A model generated the notes under the pieces. That model ran no database searches. It was not told the DNA's origin and was given only the letters and a program-made list of their open reading frames with translations. The position numbers and the translations under genes are program-made. DNA of 64,000 nt, taken from NCBI RefSeq assembly GCF_963678635.1, contig NC_087069.1, forward strand, positions 16,900,660 through 16,964,659. Reading direction: 5' to 3'. Source of the DNA: Symsagittifera roscoffensis. Lineage: Eukaryota > Xenacoelomorpha > Acoela > Convolutidae. Shown one piece after another: positions 45,751 to 58,679 of the stretch; positions within the stretch are counted from its first letter, which is position 1, and each line of letters begins with the position of its first letter.

Positions 45751-48700
45751 CTTTTAAGTGCTTTTAAACTGAAAAACATACATGATACAAACTAATAGCT
45801 TGTATTCATTCACTCAGTCACACGGACATGCAGTCAAGAGTGCTTACTAAAAAACGCGCAATTATACATAACTTCTAAAAACTCAAATGAATACACTCAA
45901 ATAGTTTGTACATACATGAATAATTACATTTATACATGCAAAAAATTGTACACTTTTACATAGATACATATGGTTTACCAATATCTGCGCGTACATATAT
46001 ACTACGCATATAGTATCTTGTCAAAATTTCATGAAAAACAAGAAACATTAGTGAAAATCAAGTTGGATTGTAGTTATTCTTCTAGTTACAATTGTTTTGG
46101 TTTTACAAGCACACAAGGAGAAAAAACTGTCCTCATACATACAACCATGTCAACTTGCTTACATACACTCTTACATATTTCATGGCACTTTTTTTATAGA
46201 TAAATACAATTTTTCATACAAAAAGTTTATCATTACGTTTTACGTATGGATATATTCAAATAAAGTCAATACTACATACCCAATTTTAACAATGCATACG
46301 TCACAAGCATATATTTGCAAAGAAATGCCAGCTTTCAGCCAAGTCATCTTTACGATTTAGCATTTTTTTCATCTTTGAAAGAATCAAAAATGGTGATAAA
46401 CATTTTGTAATAAGTCTGTTGTTCTCCCAAACTAATTTTCCAACGGTATCAAACTTCAAATCAAAATTGACCAGTGAGTCATGAGAAACATTTTTAGTGG
46501 TCAGAAGAAAAAACCAAGGCCTACTAAATTGCACAGGACGGTAAAATTTTAAAATAAATTATTGAAAGTTTTTTGTTGGACAGTCAGAATAGAGTCCATC
46601 GACATATCAAAAAATTGCTGTCAAGTGTTTATTTGGTTTTGTAAAGAAGTTTTAAGACAGTGAAAGTTTTGTTTCAAAACAAAATTTTTAGCCATTGTTT
46701 TCAGATTTGTAATTTAAAAACAAATCTTTTTTTAAAAACTTTCTTTTTTTATTCATTTGTTGGTTCTGTAGTTCGATATATCTTGAGTTGATTATTAGGC
46801 TGTATGTTTAACCGTGGACCAAGTTACATTGACTAGTTTTGCTCAATATGTTGTAGTTTTGCTAAACCATCAAAAGTTTTGTTGTTGGAAATAATATATT
46901 TACTTCTGAAAACGCTATTAAACACAAGTTCAACTGTTCTTTTTTTCATCTTTTTCCCCGTATTTGTGCAATATCGATTGTTTGAGCTATATTATCCTAG
47001 AAAATATTCTTTTAACGATGATAAAACCAACGGTAAAAGGTAAGTTTTAAAGAAAACAAAAGCTGTTCTAAGCTGATGTAAAATGTTTTGTGACGTTCAA
47101 CTTATTTTTTCAGAAACAAAGAAAACATTAATTTTTAAACTTGAAAAAAACTTAAATTTTCGTGTTTAAACTTAAATTAAAACTTGAATAAAGATAACCT
47201 AAATGGATATTCTGTAATTTAGAATTTGAAAAAGCAGATTCTGTAATTATCTTTATTTGAGTTTAATTGATGTCTAATAAGGAAGGAAAATACCAGTGGG
47301 CAGTCTTGTCAAAAATAGTACATTCTTGAGCGGAATCATTTAAAAGTTCCATTTACATCTTTTTTAAAAATTTTGAGGCCTGGGAGAGCAAACATTGAAT
47401 TGAAACGGGTAAAATTATGACTCAAAAGATGAAAATACACACCTGCAGAGGCGTTGTTATTGCGCTAAAAACAGAACAAGTCTCATCAAGAATTGGAAAT
47501 GAAATAGCTGATAAATGCTTTTTTTTGTATAATCAAGACCACATCTTTTCTAACTTTTGAAAATAATATTATCGACTTCTTTCTGTTCTTCAGATTGAAC
47601 AGTTTTGGACAAGTGATAAAACACAGCGTAGTTTTGGACTCACATTCTTATCTTGTATTCAGCGGCTAGTCTAAAATGAACACATAAGTTTCTACAAGTT
47701 CGATTGAGATTTTTGATTGGGTATAGATGTCAGTCCATAACCAGAAAGATTTTCAAAAAGAAACCCTTTAAATTTCAACTTGATTTACTTTTACTGGAAT
47801 TTGTGTCTCTGCTGGGAAATTTAATCAATTAGGCTACGCTGTGTACGATCCATCACTGACTGACAAGCGAATGGTTCGAAAATACTGGAATTTTTGTGTA
47901 TATGTCCGTGTTTAGTTTTTAAGCGTGTTAATAGGTACTTGTATTTGTTAATTTATATGTATATATATTCAGAGGTCTAACAATAGCTAAAAATAAAGCC
48001 ACAAATCAAACTCAATGCATCTTTAGTTCCTGATTAGTCATGAACTTCTAGAACAATCTTAATAGGTGTGGTATCTGTCCTATGTTCAACCAGATACTAC
48101 AAAGTAATACAATTATGTGTAAATTGTTTGCATTGCATGCTCGATTTTTACATACTTTACGGTTTGTTGTATTGCAAATCCTAGTCAGAAAAGATGTACA
48201 AGCATGTTGTTCCAAAAAGTTTTGGAATCAATTTAGGATAAATAATTCTAATTGGAAATAAATTTCGATGTCAAAATCAATACAATTTCTTCTTTCTACT
48301 TCTCCTCATCATTCTAGATTATTTCAACACATGTTAAATGGGTAAAGATTATCAATCGGGTTGTATGTAGATAGGCATTGTAATCAATTTTTATTTGTAA
48401 ACGCAAGCACGACTAATGTCTACTTTGTATGTTTGTGGTTATAAACATTTATATATAATTATCCATATGTATGTGTAAATTGTTGGGATGATAGTTAAGC
48501 CATACCGACTACACCATTGAGAGACGTTGCTCGTCACTACACTCCTCAGGAACGCCTTCGAAAGAAAAACAGCAGCTTAATGTGTGCATTTTGGGCAAAA
48601 CGTGCAATCATCTGATTTATCAAAGATCAACAAAAGTGAGGAAAACTGAAAAAAAATTAAAAGTTGCTACATAAGGGCATGTATATAAGTTCTAGCCTTG

Positions 48701-48769
48701 TTTAACAGATAACCTTTAAGCAAAGTTGATATTGAGAACAACAGTAAGACCAACTTGTTACAAGATTAT

Positions 48770-51700
48770 CATTCAGGTTGAAACGTATAAAGGGTTTCTT
48801 TTTGGAAATCTTTCTGGTTGTGGACTGACATGTATACCCAATCATATATCTCAATCGAACATGTGGAAATTTATGTGTTCAATTTAGATTAGCCGCTGAA
48901 TACAAGATATGAATGTGAGTCCAAAACTACGCTGTGTTTTATCAATTGTCCAAAACTGTTCAATATGAAGAACAGAAAGAGAGTCGATAAGATTATTAAC
49001 AAAAGTTAGAAAAGATGAGGTCTTGATTATACAAAAAAAGCATTTATCAGCTATTTCATTTCCAATTCATGATAAGACTTGTTCTGTTTTTAGCGCAAAA
49101 ACAACGCCCCTGCAGGTGCGTGTTTTCATCATTTGATTCATAATTTTACCCGTTTCAATTCAATGTTTGCTCACCCTAACGGCAAAATTTCTTTAAAAAC
49201 TTATAGTCGAACTTTTAAATGATTCCGCTCAAAAATGTACTATTTTTGACCAGACTGCTTACGAATATTTTCCTTCCTTATTAGACAACAGTTAAATTCA
49301 AGTAATGATGATTGGATCACTCAGAATATCTATAAATTACAGAATATCTATTTAGGTTATCTTATTCCATTTAAATCTTTTAAAAATTTGGTTCAGATGA
49401 GTTTTTCATCGTCGGAGTTTTTTTATCGATTCAAAGGAAATAGCCAAAGTTATGCTAATCAAAGATCTAGACTTACTCATTTCCTTATGAGTGCATTCTC
49501 TCTTTCGTAGAATCATTTTAGATCTTCCCAGGAAGTCGAGAGGCCCAAGTCGACCTGGAAATGGAGCCGCCAGCTTCACCTTGTTACTCGCCTTGCAGAA
49601 ATCAGTCTAACAGTGAGCCCTTCGTTCAGTCGGCGAACAACCGATATTAGCCAAAATTACCCTAAAATATTAGCCAGTTGCTCGCAAAAACAAAAAAAGG
49701 ATCGGAACGCATCAATCTCTGTTTGTTATACGTGGCGTCAATATTTCAGTCTGTTTTGTGTTTTGTGCTGCTTTGTTCAATTAGTCAAGTTGAATTCAGG
49801 AAAGCTTAGCTGTTTGTTTTGTAATCTCATTTAAATAAAACAAAAAAAAAGTTTTTTTTTCTCTTTAATCTTTAAAATTATAAAAACTTTGTGTTTCATT
49901 TAGATTCATAACTGAAAAAGGGTCGTTCTAGAAAACTCAAAATCTCAAAAAAAGATTGGGTTGTTTTTTTGCACAAATTTAAAGCTTTTTGAATGTTTTT
50001 TTTTATGACTGAAAGTATGAGTTGAACATCACAAAGTATTGAACATCAGCTTAGAACTGCTTTTGTTTTCTTTAAAGTACACATTTACCGTTAGTTTTAT
50101 CATTTTTAAAACAATATTTTCTAGGATAAAATAGCGCAAACAATCGATTTTGCATAAATACGGGGGAAAAGATGAAAAAAGAACAGTTGAACTTGTGTTT
50201 AATAGCGTTTTCAGAACTAAATATATTTTTTCAAACAACAAAACTTTTGATGGTTTAGCGAAAAAACAACATAATGAGCAACACTAGTCAATGTAACTTG
50301 ATCTACGTACGGTTAAACCTACAGCCTAATAGTCAACTCAAGATATATCGAACTACAGAACCAAGAAATGAATCAAAAAACAAAGTTTTTAAGAAAAGAT
50401 TACAAATCTCAAAACAAGGGCTAAAAATTTTGTTTCGAACCAAAACTTCCACTGTCTTAAAGTTTCTGTACAAAATACTTAAGTAAATACTTGAGAGCAG
50501 TTTTTGAGATATCAAAGGACTCTAATCGGACCGTCCAACAAAAAATTTTCAACATCTTTTTTTCAATTTTTCCTGTCCTTTGCAAGTTAGTAAGCCTTGG
50601 TTTTTTCTTCTGACCATTGAAAATGTTTCTCATGATTCACTTGCCAATAACGAATTAAAGTTTATTACCGTTGGAAAATTAGTTTGGGAGATCAACAGAC
50701 ATATTACAAAATTGTTTATCAGCATAGTGTAGATGTACGCAAAAATGCTTTGCGTATGTATGTATTTGTAAACTGTATGTATCTATGTAAGGGTGTACAA
50801 CTTTTTGCATGTATGAAGGTAACTCATCATGTATGTACATACTATTTGTGTGTATTCATTTCAGTTATTTATATTTGTGTGTTTTCTTGTAAGTAAGAAC
50901 TCTTAACTGCAGGTCCACATGATTGAGTTAATGTATACAAGCAGTTATTTTGTATCATTGTATGTTTTTCAAATTAAAAGCATTTAAAAGTTTGAATAGA
51001 AAGCTCTAGTTAAAACCAACTTGAACTTAACTACAAGATACTGAGAACAATTGACCAGATTGTAGTATCAAATTAAAAGTTATTTGATTGCCTTTTTTTA
51101 AGGAAAGGCAAAAAAATGGATGCTCAAATTATGACCCCGAATTCATATCAAGTTTTGAGTTTGTATCCATAACTTGTCTTAGTTTTTGTTCCGTCTTTCC
51201 CGATTCAATTTGCTCTAATTTGAATAACTGCTTTCCTTAAAAGTCGCAAATAACTTCTCAACTGCTTTATTCGATGTTCACTCTGTTTTGTCGTATATAT
51301 TGGCACACAAATATCTGTTTTCCCTCAGTTTTTAGGTCCGTTTGGATGATTTTTTTCAAAAATACTGTTAGCACAATAAAGATAATAGGAAGTACTAAAC
51401 GTTTTCTAGAAACCTCAAAAATTGTTTCCTTTTTTATTAAAAAAGTGGTAAATGCAAGTCTTAGAAATGGCTGCAGCAAAATTAATGGGCACTTTTGGCT
51501 TTCATCAGTGTTCTTCTTTTTCAAGATCTTTAGCTACTTCAACTTATTAGCTGTTTCAACCTTTCTAAGAAATCAAAACTTTTGTCATAGATTTTAGACG
51601 TTTTTTCAGTCTCCTGTAGACACGGAAAAACAAAAATATCAAAATTTTTAAGACAATTTCATTTTTTTAGAGTTTTCAGTGTTTCGTAATTTTTTTCTTT

Positions 51701-52216
51701 GTTTTTTATCTTCATTTGGCTTAAAGCCGTTTTTCATTTTTTTTATGGTCAAATTGATTGTTTTTTCGCCTAAATAGAAATGGCAGCCGCCGCACTTGAC
51801 GAATTTTCCTTACTTCGAGATTCAGCAATAAAACATGTATTTTTGAAGGAAAACGTTCAACGCAGCCAACAGTTAAGCTACGCTGCCAAAAACTTGTGCT
51901 TTCCTATATACCATATAGTTTAGTTGCATTAAGTTCAATTAGTTGCATATAATAGCTATACAATGTCGTTTTACATGTAAACAAGCCAAAACTCCAAATT
52001 TTAGAAGGGAAAACATTCACCAACCAAAACTTATTTCCATTCCCGTTTCCATAAAGTGGCTAGAAAAAAACCAATTTTGACCCCCTTAAAACATGTGTGC
52101 CCGAAAAACTACGAGCTTTAACTCCTTTGGGGGTTGAAAATGGTCAGTGAAACGGCACACCGAAAAAAAAGAGGGGGTTAAAATGTCATTTTCCTAGCCA
52201 ATTTTACTATACTACT
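48770..52216 (-). repeat. Right arm of the big inverted-repeat element
   Basis: About 3.4 kb, inverted against 40,656-47,780 apart from insertions. 49,410-49,980 has no left-arm partner and a slightly GC-richer core (gacctggaaatggagccgcc) but no identifiable gene. Confidence 0.75.
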
Positions 52217-52850
52217 AACATTCTTGATCTTAAGTTTTGATCCCAGTCGGCCAATGTACCCAAGTGCTATCGATATTTGATTTTTTTTCAGACCCATGTT
52301 CCTAGATCTACTGAATTCATGTCTCCTCTAACATGTCTCCATTAATTGTCAGTTGTGGTGTCTAAGATCTCAGTGATCCTATGTGCCACAGAAACTGGTA
52401 CCTTTTTGAAAGAAAACCCAGCCAAAACTGTACTAGAGTCCTGCCACATGTATACTTCGTTTACTATGGTTTGGTGCGATTCGAGTATGTTGTCTTTGAT
52501 TCTGGTAGTGATTACTGCTGCTTACTACTCCAGCCTTGGTATGCTCAATTGCTTCTTTGGTGCCACTTTTATTTTGCCAACAACAAAATATAAACTTTTA
52601 TTTTCATCTGCACTTGACGCACAGAAGTATGCAACCATGCATAAGCCTTCAAGTGACGCGTCTGCAAAAACATACAGGTGAATTTGTGTAGTGCGAAAAT
52701 AAAGTTGTTGCTAGGGATTTCAGTATCTTTGATATGTACGAGTTCTATTCTCCATGACTCAAATTCTTCTGCATTATCTTCAGATATTATCCTATCGCAA
52801 TCGACTCCATCCTGTTTCCATAATTTTTCATGCAACCAAAACACAATCTA
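52217..52850 (-). pseudogene. BEL/Pao RT end and RNase H, minus strand
   Basis: The minus-strand frame 52,844-52,569 begins with RT connection KLWKQDGVDCDRIISEDN then EEFESWRIELVHIKDTEIPS. It is followed by RNase H sequence (KIKVAPKKQLSIPRLE near 52,545, where BEL elements have the conserved KxxxxPxKxxSIPRLEL block; MWQDSSTVL near 52,455). Two stops follow the SIPRLE block. It ends at the inverted-repeat insertion. Confidence 0.75.
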
Positions 52851-52859
52851 GTTTTCTTC

Positions 52860-53227
52860 AGAACTGCATATTTTCATCTCACATTTATCATTTAAAGACT
52901 GGAGAGTTCCACAATTAATGGATTCCTTTGTTACAGCAGAAACAAGGATCTGCGTTTTTATTCAGATGTCTCTTTTCTTCTGTTGTATAGGTTCTGGCTT
53001 TTTTGGAAATGCCTGGATTGTTTTGTTTCCAGGATCCAGTTGCACCTCTGGAATCATGGCATTTTTTTTGCACTTAACTGATTGTGCAATAAAGCCACAT
53101 CAGTCAACCATTCACTTATTTCAGCAACCTTTAGTTCTGAGTCTCTTTTCATTATTAAATAAAGCCCATTTTTCTTTGAATTTGAGAGAGAGCTTAGCGA
53201 GTATCATGTTGATGTTTGCAGCTGCTT
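52860..53227 (-). pseudogene. BEL/Pao gag remnant, minus strand
   Basis: In the minus frame the sequence reads LKFKEKWALFNNEKR, a Gln/Pro/Lys-rich spacer, then NADPCFCCNKGIH, which resembles the first CCHC knuckle of BEL gag (C-x-x-C-x-x-x-H). It abuts RT-connection sequence at about 52,855, so most of gag, protease and RT have been deleted. It joins gypsy sequence at about 53,228. Confidence 0.5.
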
Positions 53228-54491
53228 TCACTTCTCTATAGTATCCAAAAATTTTATGTTAGTGTCAGTTTGTTGGTGTGTCCCTTCATATCTTAGGTTC
53301 AATTTTTCCTTTTCTAAGGCTAAAGTTCTTCTAGCTTTCACACCTGTGCTGGTTTGTGGACGATTGTCCGCTGCCTCTGAACGATTTTTGTCGATTGGTT
53401 TTGGTATCCTGTGCTTAATGTTGACTTCGTTCTGGGACCATTTCTGCAAGTCGTGCATCATCTCCGCCGGGATTGGAGGTTGGATTACGTTTTTCCAACT
53501 TAAATTGTTAATAGAGCTGTTAGTGATTGTTAGTGATATGGTATACTTGCTCTTCGGCCCATTTTTGCTTCGTTTTAATGATTTCCGCAACGCATGATGC
53601 AGTTTTGAACGGAGAATTGTTTGGATCAAATTTCATTACTCCGAGTCGCCTTTTGAGGGTTTGTATTAGTCGCTTCACAACGCCTATTGATCTATGATCA
53701 TCCTACGGAGGGAAAAAGAGTTTAATGCTGTTAGATTTGCAAAACATTTGAAATTTTTTAGCACGAAATGTTTTTGCTTGATCACATCTTAATCTGCGCG
53801 GAACCCCGTTGTTTGGAATGTACCGTTGCATAAGATTTAATGCTAGATCTGCCGTGGTGTTAGATACTACCTTAGCCGTTGAGATTTTCGACCACTTATC
53901 TACCGCGACTAATATATATGCATCTTTGTTTAGTTCATCCAGAATTGGTCCTGCGAAATCTAATTGGACTTCTTTGTTAGGTTCAACTACCGGTTTCCTT
54001 TGGAATGTATGTTGTTTTTCAATTATTGGTTTTAAGTTTTTACCTTGTTGGGTACATCGTCGACATCCTTGGGTTATGTGCACTATAGATCTATATATAG
54101 ATGGGAACCAGATCTTCCGACAAAGTTCCAGCAGGGCCGCTGACCCAGGATGAGCAAGGTGCAAACTGTCCGGTTGTGTTTGTCCTAGCTGTTTGGTAGG
54201 ACTATTTTTTCGTCGATTAGAAGGAAGTCGTCCTTTACATGCAAGCGGTTCAAGATTTTGTGCCAACTTTGGCCAAAAGACATCTCCAGCGCTTCATAGT
54301 CCCGTTTTCTTACAAAGTTGACTAAAGGCCTTAGGTTTTTGTTTTTTCGGGTTGCCGCGGCAATGAAGTTGACTCTCAGTACTTTTTGCAGATTCTTCCT
54401 GTAAAAAAGGGCAGATTTTTGCCAATAAGGGCGTGTCCTCCTCTGCCTCAGTGTTCGTTTGTTTGTCGATCGTTGCCACTATTTCTTTCAC
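53228..54491 (-). pseudogene. Gypsy integrase, full-length copy 3
   Basis: Zinc domain LHLAHPGSAALLELCRKIWF and GCRRCTQQGK (54,170-54,040). Catalytic core: D in QLDFAGPILDEL (near 53,950), D in LRRLRCDQAKTF (near 53,795), Glu expected just after the stop-ridden SIKLFFPP / DDHRSIGVV stretch near 53,690, where the matching block reads VVKRLIQTLKRRL (Lys for Glu). The tail runs on to 53,228. Broken by frame changes near 54,280 and 53,700. Confidence 0.75.
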
Positions 54492-54599
54492 TATAATTTA
54501 ATGGCTGGCCTCTAGTTGTAGTCCTGTCAATGTAGGTGGTTCAACGTTGGGGTGTGTTTCTTCCTGTGTTATGATGTTATGATGTCAGGATCCACGCGG

Positions 54600-55559
54600 C
54601 TGACACACTATTCGTATGTCTCGCCCGTTGCTATTGAGAGATCCGTTTGGGTGGTGGCGCTTGTTGCTTGTGGGTCCGTTTGTGTTGATGTCGTTGATGT
54701 TACTTTCATTGTTGGTTCTGTTTTCCTACTAGAGTTTGCTAGTTCCGAGAATACAATTATCGGGATGACTGATGGTTTTTGCTTGATGTTGTCTCGTGCG
54801 TCCATGACGATGGCTGATTTTTGTGTCGTGTCCACTGTTTTCCTGTTTGGTGGTTTTTTGTGCCAGCGGTGGTCAGACAGACTTTTCTCCCGATCTGATT
54901 CTCTGTGCAATTTTTCTGCATTTAAGGGTTCTCCGGTTTGTTCTTTTGGAATGAAGACTCCCTTGAAATCTTTCATGTTTTGTCTTCGCATCTTTGTTTG
55001 CTCTGGTTTTTTAGAGATGTATTTGTATCGTGATGACTTTGCGTTGTTTGTTTTTATTTTAAAATGATTTGCAGGTTGAGATATGAGCGAATGATTCAAA
55101 TCGTAGTTTTGCCGTCGTGTTAGATACTACCTTGGCGGTTGAGATTTTTGACCACTTATCTACCGCGACTAATATATATGCATCTTTGCTTAGTTCATCC
55201 AGAATTGGTCCTGCAATTATTGATTCTCCGTCTTGTTCTTCTGGAATGAAGACTCCCTCGCAATCCTTCATGTTTTGTCTCCCTAGTTTTTTGGAGATGT
55301 ATTTGTATCGAGATGAATTTGTGTTGTTTGTTTTTATTTTAAACTGTTTTGCAGACTGCGATATGAGCGAATGATTCAAATCGTAGTTTTGATCAAATTC
55401 GAGTGTTTGGCCTCTCATGAAACGAATGAAATGTTTGGAATTCAATTGGCTGTTAGATTGCCCTTCTATTGTTCTTTCATTTTTCGCGCATTTTTTGCTC
55501 AGCCCATAGGGCGCTAGCTTCCTATTGGCTAACTCGTTGAGATTTAAGTTGTCAACCAT
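54600..55559 (-). pseudogene. Gypsy RNase H-integrase linker, copies 2 and 3
   Basis: 55,559-55,117: linker NELANRKLAPYGLSKKCAKN, VFIPEEQDGE, then integrase core start ILDELSKDAYILVAVDKWSK. At about 55,115 it jumps back into the linker (YDLNHSLISQ..., 55,110-54,608), which is now complete: RYKYISKKPEQ, VFIPKEQTGE, and a Thr/Ser-rich stretch with TSTTSTQTDPQATSATTQT. Confidence 0.7.
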
Positions 55560-55805
55560 TTCAAGTCGATTAACAAATCAGTTGATTGACGCTACCACAA
55601 TAAATTCCTCCTTGTACTCACTAGGGGGTATTGATATTCCAACCGACTTTCTAGATATATAGTCAATTAAGCCCATTTTTTTCCAGCTAAGTGTTTTATG
55701 TTAAATTTGAAGGGGATTAGCCAACAAATCCATCTTATGAGTCTACTTGGACTTGTCTAAGATCGCTCGCTGGCGTTTAAAACACTGGTCAAAGCTTGAT
55801 GATCG

Positions 55806-56321
55806 TTATTGACCGTAAAAGTTTTTCCCGTATAAGTAGTATTTGAAGTGTTCTATAGCCCAAACGACCCCCAAGAGCCCTAAGTCATTTACTGAGTTTT
55901 TTTCTTCAAACAAATTTTGAAATCTAGACGGGTAAGCGATAGCTACCCACCCTTTTTCTGTATTTTGTTCCAATACTGCACCTAAGCCATATGTAGAGGC
56001 TTCACATACCACACGTGTTTTAAGGTTATGATCAAAATGTACATTTTGAGTAATTTCAGCGACTAACTTTTTGATTTTTTGGAATGCGGATTCATGCTCA
56101 GCCGACCAGTTTAGTGATTTGTGTTTGTCTGTATTTCTAAGTAATGGACGTAACACTGTAGCAGCATGTGCGAGATGTGGGATGAACCTTGTAGGGTGAT
56201 GTATTGAACCCATGAAATTTTTTAGCTGTTTGTATGTTTTAGGTGGTGAGAGCATTTCAATGGCGTCTGAATTCCTTGTTAGCGCGTAGTGCCCCCGCAG
56301 TCTATTGGGACCCCAAGCCAT
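55806..56321 (-). pseudogene. Gypsy RNase H, copy 2
   Basis: Connection and RNase H as in copy 1 with VVCEASTYGLGAVLEQ and VVWAIEHFKYYLYG. Open for 171 codons, then stops near the C-terminus. Confidence 0.8.
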
Positions 56322-57206
56322 TCATATTCTTTCCATGCGAACTTATATTTATCTAACGATAGTGCAAGATTTTCCTCGCCTGGTCTTCGTACTACTATTT
56401 CTAGTGTAATTTTATGTGCTTCTATTGGACCCTCTGTAATGATTAGTGTATCACCTAGATAAGCGTATGTGATTTTGCAATTTGTTAACGTCAGATCGAT
56501 TGCTGTTTTGTAATTCGGCAAGTATATCCGCAAGGCCGTAGAATCCTCTTTGAAATTGATATTTCCCCGTGGTGTTGCCTCCGATGAGGCTAAAGTTACC
56601 TTTTCTCTCGTTTTTTTATCCAGTGCGTTTTGGGAATACGCATAGCGTAAATTCATTGAAGTGAATAGAGTTTGTTGGTTTTTGTCGGATTTGATCGTTT
56701 GTGCAAATTTGTCCAATAATAAACTGATATTTGGCATTTGGTGTTTGTTTTTGCAAATAATTTTATTAATTTTCATCGAATCTAACGCCAGATTTACTGT
56801 TTCATTTTTTCCTACTGTTTTTACGATCGGGCTGATGAATTTGTCGAGTTTTATATTATGTTTTTGATCTATCAAACTGTTTAGTTCATTTTTGACCCTT
56901 TCTTGCAGGTGAATCGGGAAGCGTCGACCCTTCTCTGGGATCGGAGTGATATCCGGGAGAAATTGCGTCTTCATTATGTGTTTTTTTTGCTTTTCTAATT
57001 CTAACAAATATTTGGGCGAAGTTTTCCCCGACCCAGTGTTTTTTTTCTGTATTTGATTTATCCTCTTCGTTTTTGTTCAAGATTTGTTGGTTTTGTGGTT
57101 CTTCTTGAACTAGTTTCATTCCAATTTTTGGTAGTAGGTTGCGACCCAGAAAGTTAGTTTTTTTGGTCGTCCACCACAATGAATGGGGATGATATCCACA
57201 ACGCAT
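56279..57206 (-). pseudogene. Gypsy RT, copy 2
   Basis: RT with fingers KGRRFPIHLQERVKNELN, palm LFTSMNLRYAYSQ and catalytic site AYLGD, where the first Asp of YLDD is Gly. Long open frame 57,007-56,279, with a frame change near 57,000 in the upstream stretch. Confidence 0.8.
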
Positions 57207-58057
57207 GATGCAATTTTGAACGGAGAATTGTTTGGATCAATTTTCATTACTCTGAGTCGCCTTTTGAGGGTTTGTATTAGTCGCTCCACAACGCCTATTG
57301 ATCTCTGATCATCCACTGGAGCGAACAAGAATTTAATGCTGTTAGATTTGCAAAAAATTTGCAATTTTTTAGCACGATATGATTGTGCTTGATCACATCT
57401 TAATCTGCGCAGAACCCCATTGTTTGAAATGTACCGTTGCATAAATTTTATTGCTAGATCTGCTGTCGTGTTAGATACTACCTTGGCGGTTGAGATTTTT
57501 GACCACTTATCTACCGCGACTAATATATATGCATCTTTGCTTAGTTCATCCAGAATTGTTCCTGAATTTATTGAGTCTCCGTCTTGTTCTTCTGGAATGA
57601 AGACTCCCTCGCAATCCTTCATGTTTTGTCTCCCTAGTTTTTTGGAGATGTATTTGTATCGCGATAAATTTGTGTTGTTTGTTTTTATTTTAAACTGATT
57701 TGCAGACTGCGTTATGAGCGAATGATTCAAATCATAGTTTTGATCAAGTTTGGGTGTTTGACCTCTCATGAAAACAATGAAATGTTTGGAATTCAATTGG
57801 CTTTTAGATTGCCCTTCTTTTGTTCTTTCATTTTTCGCGCATTTTTTGCTCAGCCCGTAGGGCGCTAGCTTCCTATTGGCTAATTCGTTCAGAATTAAGT
57901 TGTCAATCATTTCAAGACAATTAACAAATGAGTTGATTGACGCCACCACAACAAATTCCTCATTGTACTCACTAGGGGCTATTGATATTCCACCCGACTT
58001 TCTAGATATATAGGCAATTAAGACCATTTTACTTCCAGCTAAGTGTTTGATGTTCAA
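57116..58057 (-). pseudogene. Fused RNase H end, linker, integrase core and protease tail
   Basis: A single open frame of 313 codons made of pieces out of normal order: MNIKHLAG (RNase H end), linker NELANRKLAPYGLSKKCAKN, then directly integrase core ILDELSKDAYILVAVDKWSK, LRRLRCDQAQSYRAKK and GVVERLIQTLKRRL, then a jump at about 57,190 to the protease/RT boundary (RPKKLTFWVATYYQKLE). The integrase zinc domain and the first catalytic Asp are missing. It marks the junction between the two tandem units. An open chimera of this length is unusual for a dead element. Confidence 0.75.
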
Positions 58058-58081
58058 TTTGAAGGGGATTAGCCAATAAAT

Positions 58082-58673
58082 TCATCTTGTGAGTCCTCTT
58101 GGACTTGTCTCAGATCGCTCGCTGGCGTTCAATACACTGATCCAAACTTGGTGATCGTTAATGACCGTAAAACTTTTCTCGTATAAGTAGTATTTGAAGT
58201 GTTCTATAGCCCAAACGACCGCCAAGAGCTCTAACTCATATACTGAGTTTTTTTCTTCAAGCGAATTTTGAAATCTTGACGGGTAAGCGATAGCTACCCA
58301 CCCTTTTTCTGTATTTTTTTTCCAATACTGCACCTAAGCCATATGTAGAGGCTTCACATACCACACGTGTTTTAAGGTTATGATCAAAATGTACATTTTG
58401 AGTAATTTCAGCGACTAACTTTTTGATTTTTTGGAATGCGGATTCATGCTCAGCCGACCAGTTTAGTGATTTGTGTTTGTCTGTATTTCTAAGTAATGGA
58501 CGTAACACTGTAGCAGCATGTGCGAGATGTGGGATGAACCTTGTAGGGTGATGTATTGAACCCATGAAATTTTTTAGCTGTTTGTATGTTTTAGGTGGTG
58601 AGAGCATTTCAATGGCGTCTGAATTCCTTGTTAGCGCGTAGTGCCCCCGCAGTCTATTGGGACCCCAAGCCAT
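58082..58673 (-). pseudogene. Gypsy RT connection and RNase H, copy 1
   Basis: LKNFMGSIHHPTRFIPHLAH connection, then LNWSAEHESAFQKIKKLV and VVCEASTYGLGAVL (the CDAS Asp is Glu). Frame break near 58,320 at a T-run, then ELELLAVVWAIEHFKYYLY continues. Nearly identical over 58,673-58,330 to 56,321-55,980. Confidence 0.8.
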
Positions 58674-58679
58674 TCATAT

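Larger units (their letters stand above)
40656..52216. mobile_element. 11.6-kb non-coding element with giant inverted repeats
   Basis: Ends are inverted copies: agtagtatagtaaaagcggc at 40,656 and its near-complement at 52,216. Long segments then pair along the whole length by eye: 40,656-41,570 and 42,340-43,330 with 51,040-52,216; 45,750-46,000 with 50,740-50,985; 46,370-47,050 with 50,050-50,700; 47,150-47,780 with 48,770-49,380. The left arm carries extra insertions (41,590-42,340; 43,340-45,750) and the right arm one (about 49,410-49,980). The unpaired centre is about 47,790-48,770. It holds no long or recognisable coding frame. It sits inside the BEL/Pao element, with ACAT on both sides as a possible 4-bp duplication. 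Confidence 0.75.

Noticed and set aside
44760-46360. Direct repeats as a CRISPR-like array
   Set aside because: CATA/TACA simple-sequence DNA without regular spacers, in a eukaryotic context.
49613-49834. 73-codon frame in the right arm of the big inverted repeat as a transposase remnant
   Set aside because: No conserved residues or domain; length is within chance.
52346-54153. Plus-strand open frames at 52,346, 52,918, 53,256 and 53,809
   Set aside because: Shadows of BEL and gypsy coding sequence on the minus strand, where clear motifs are found.
54552-55067. 171-codon plus-strand frame
   Set aside because: Antisense of the gypsy linker region; the minus strand shows the repeated linker motifs.
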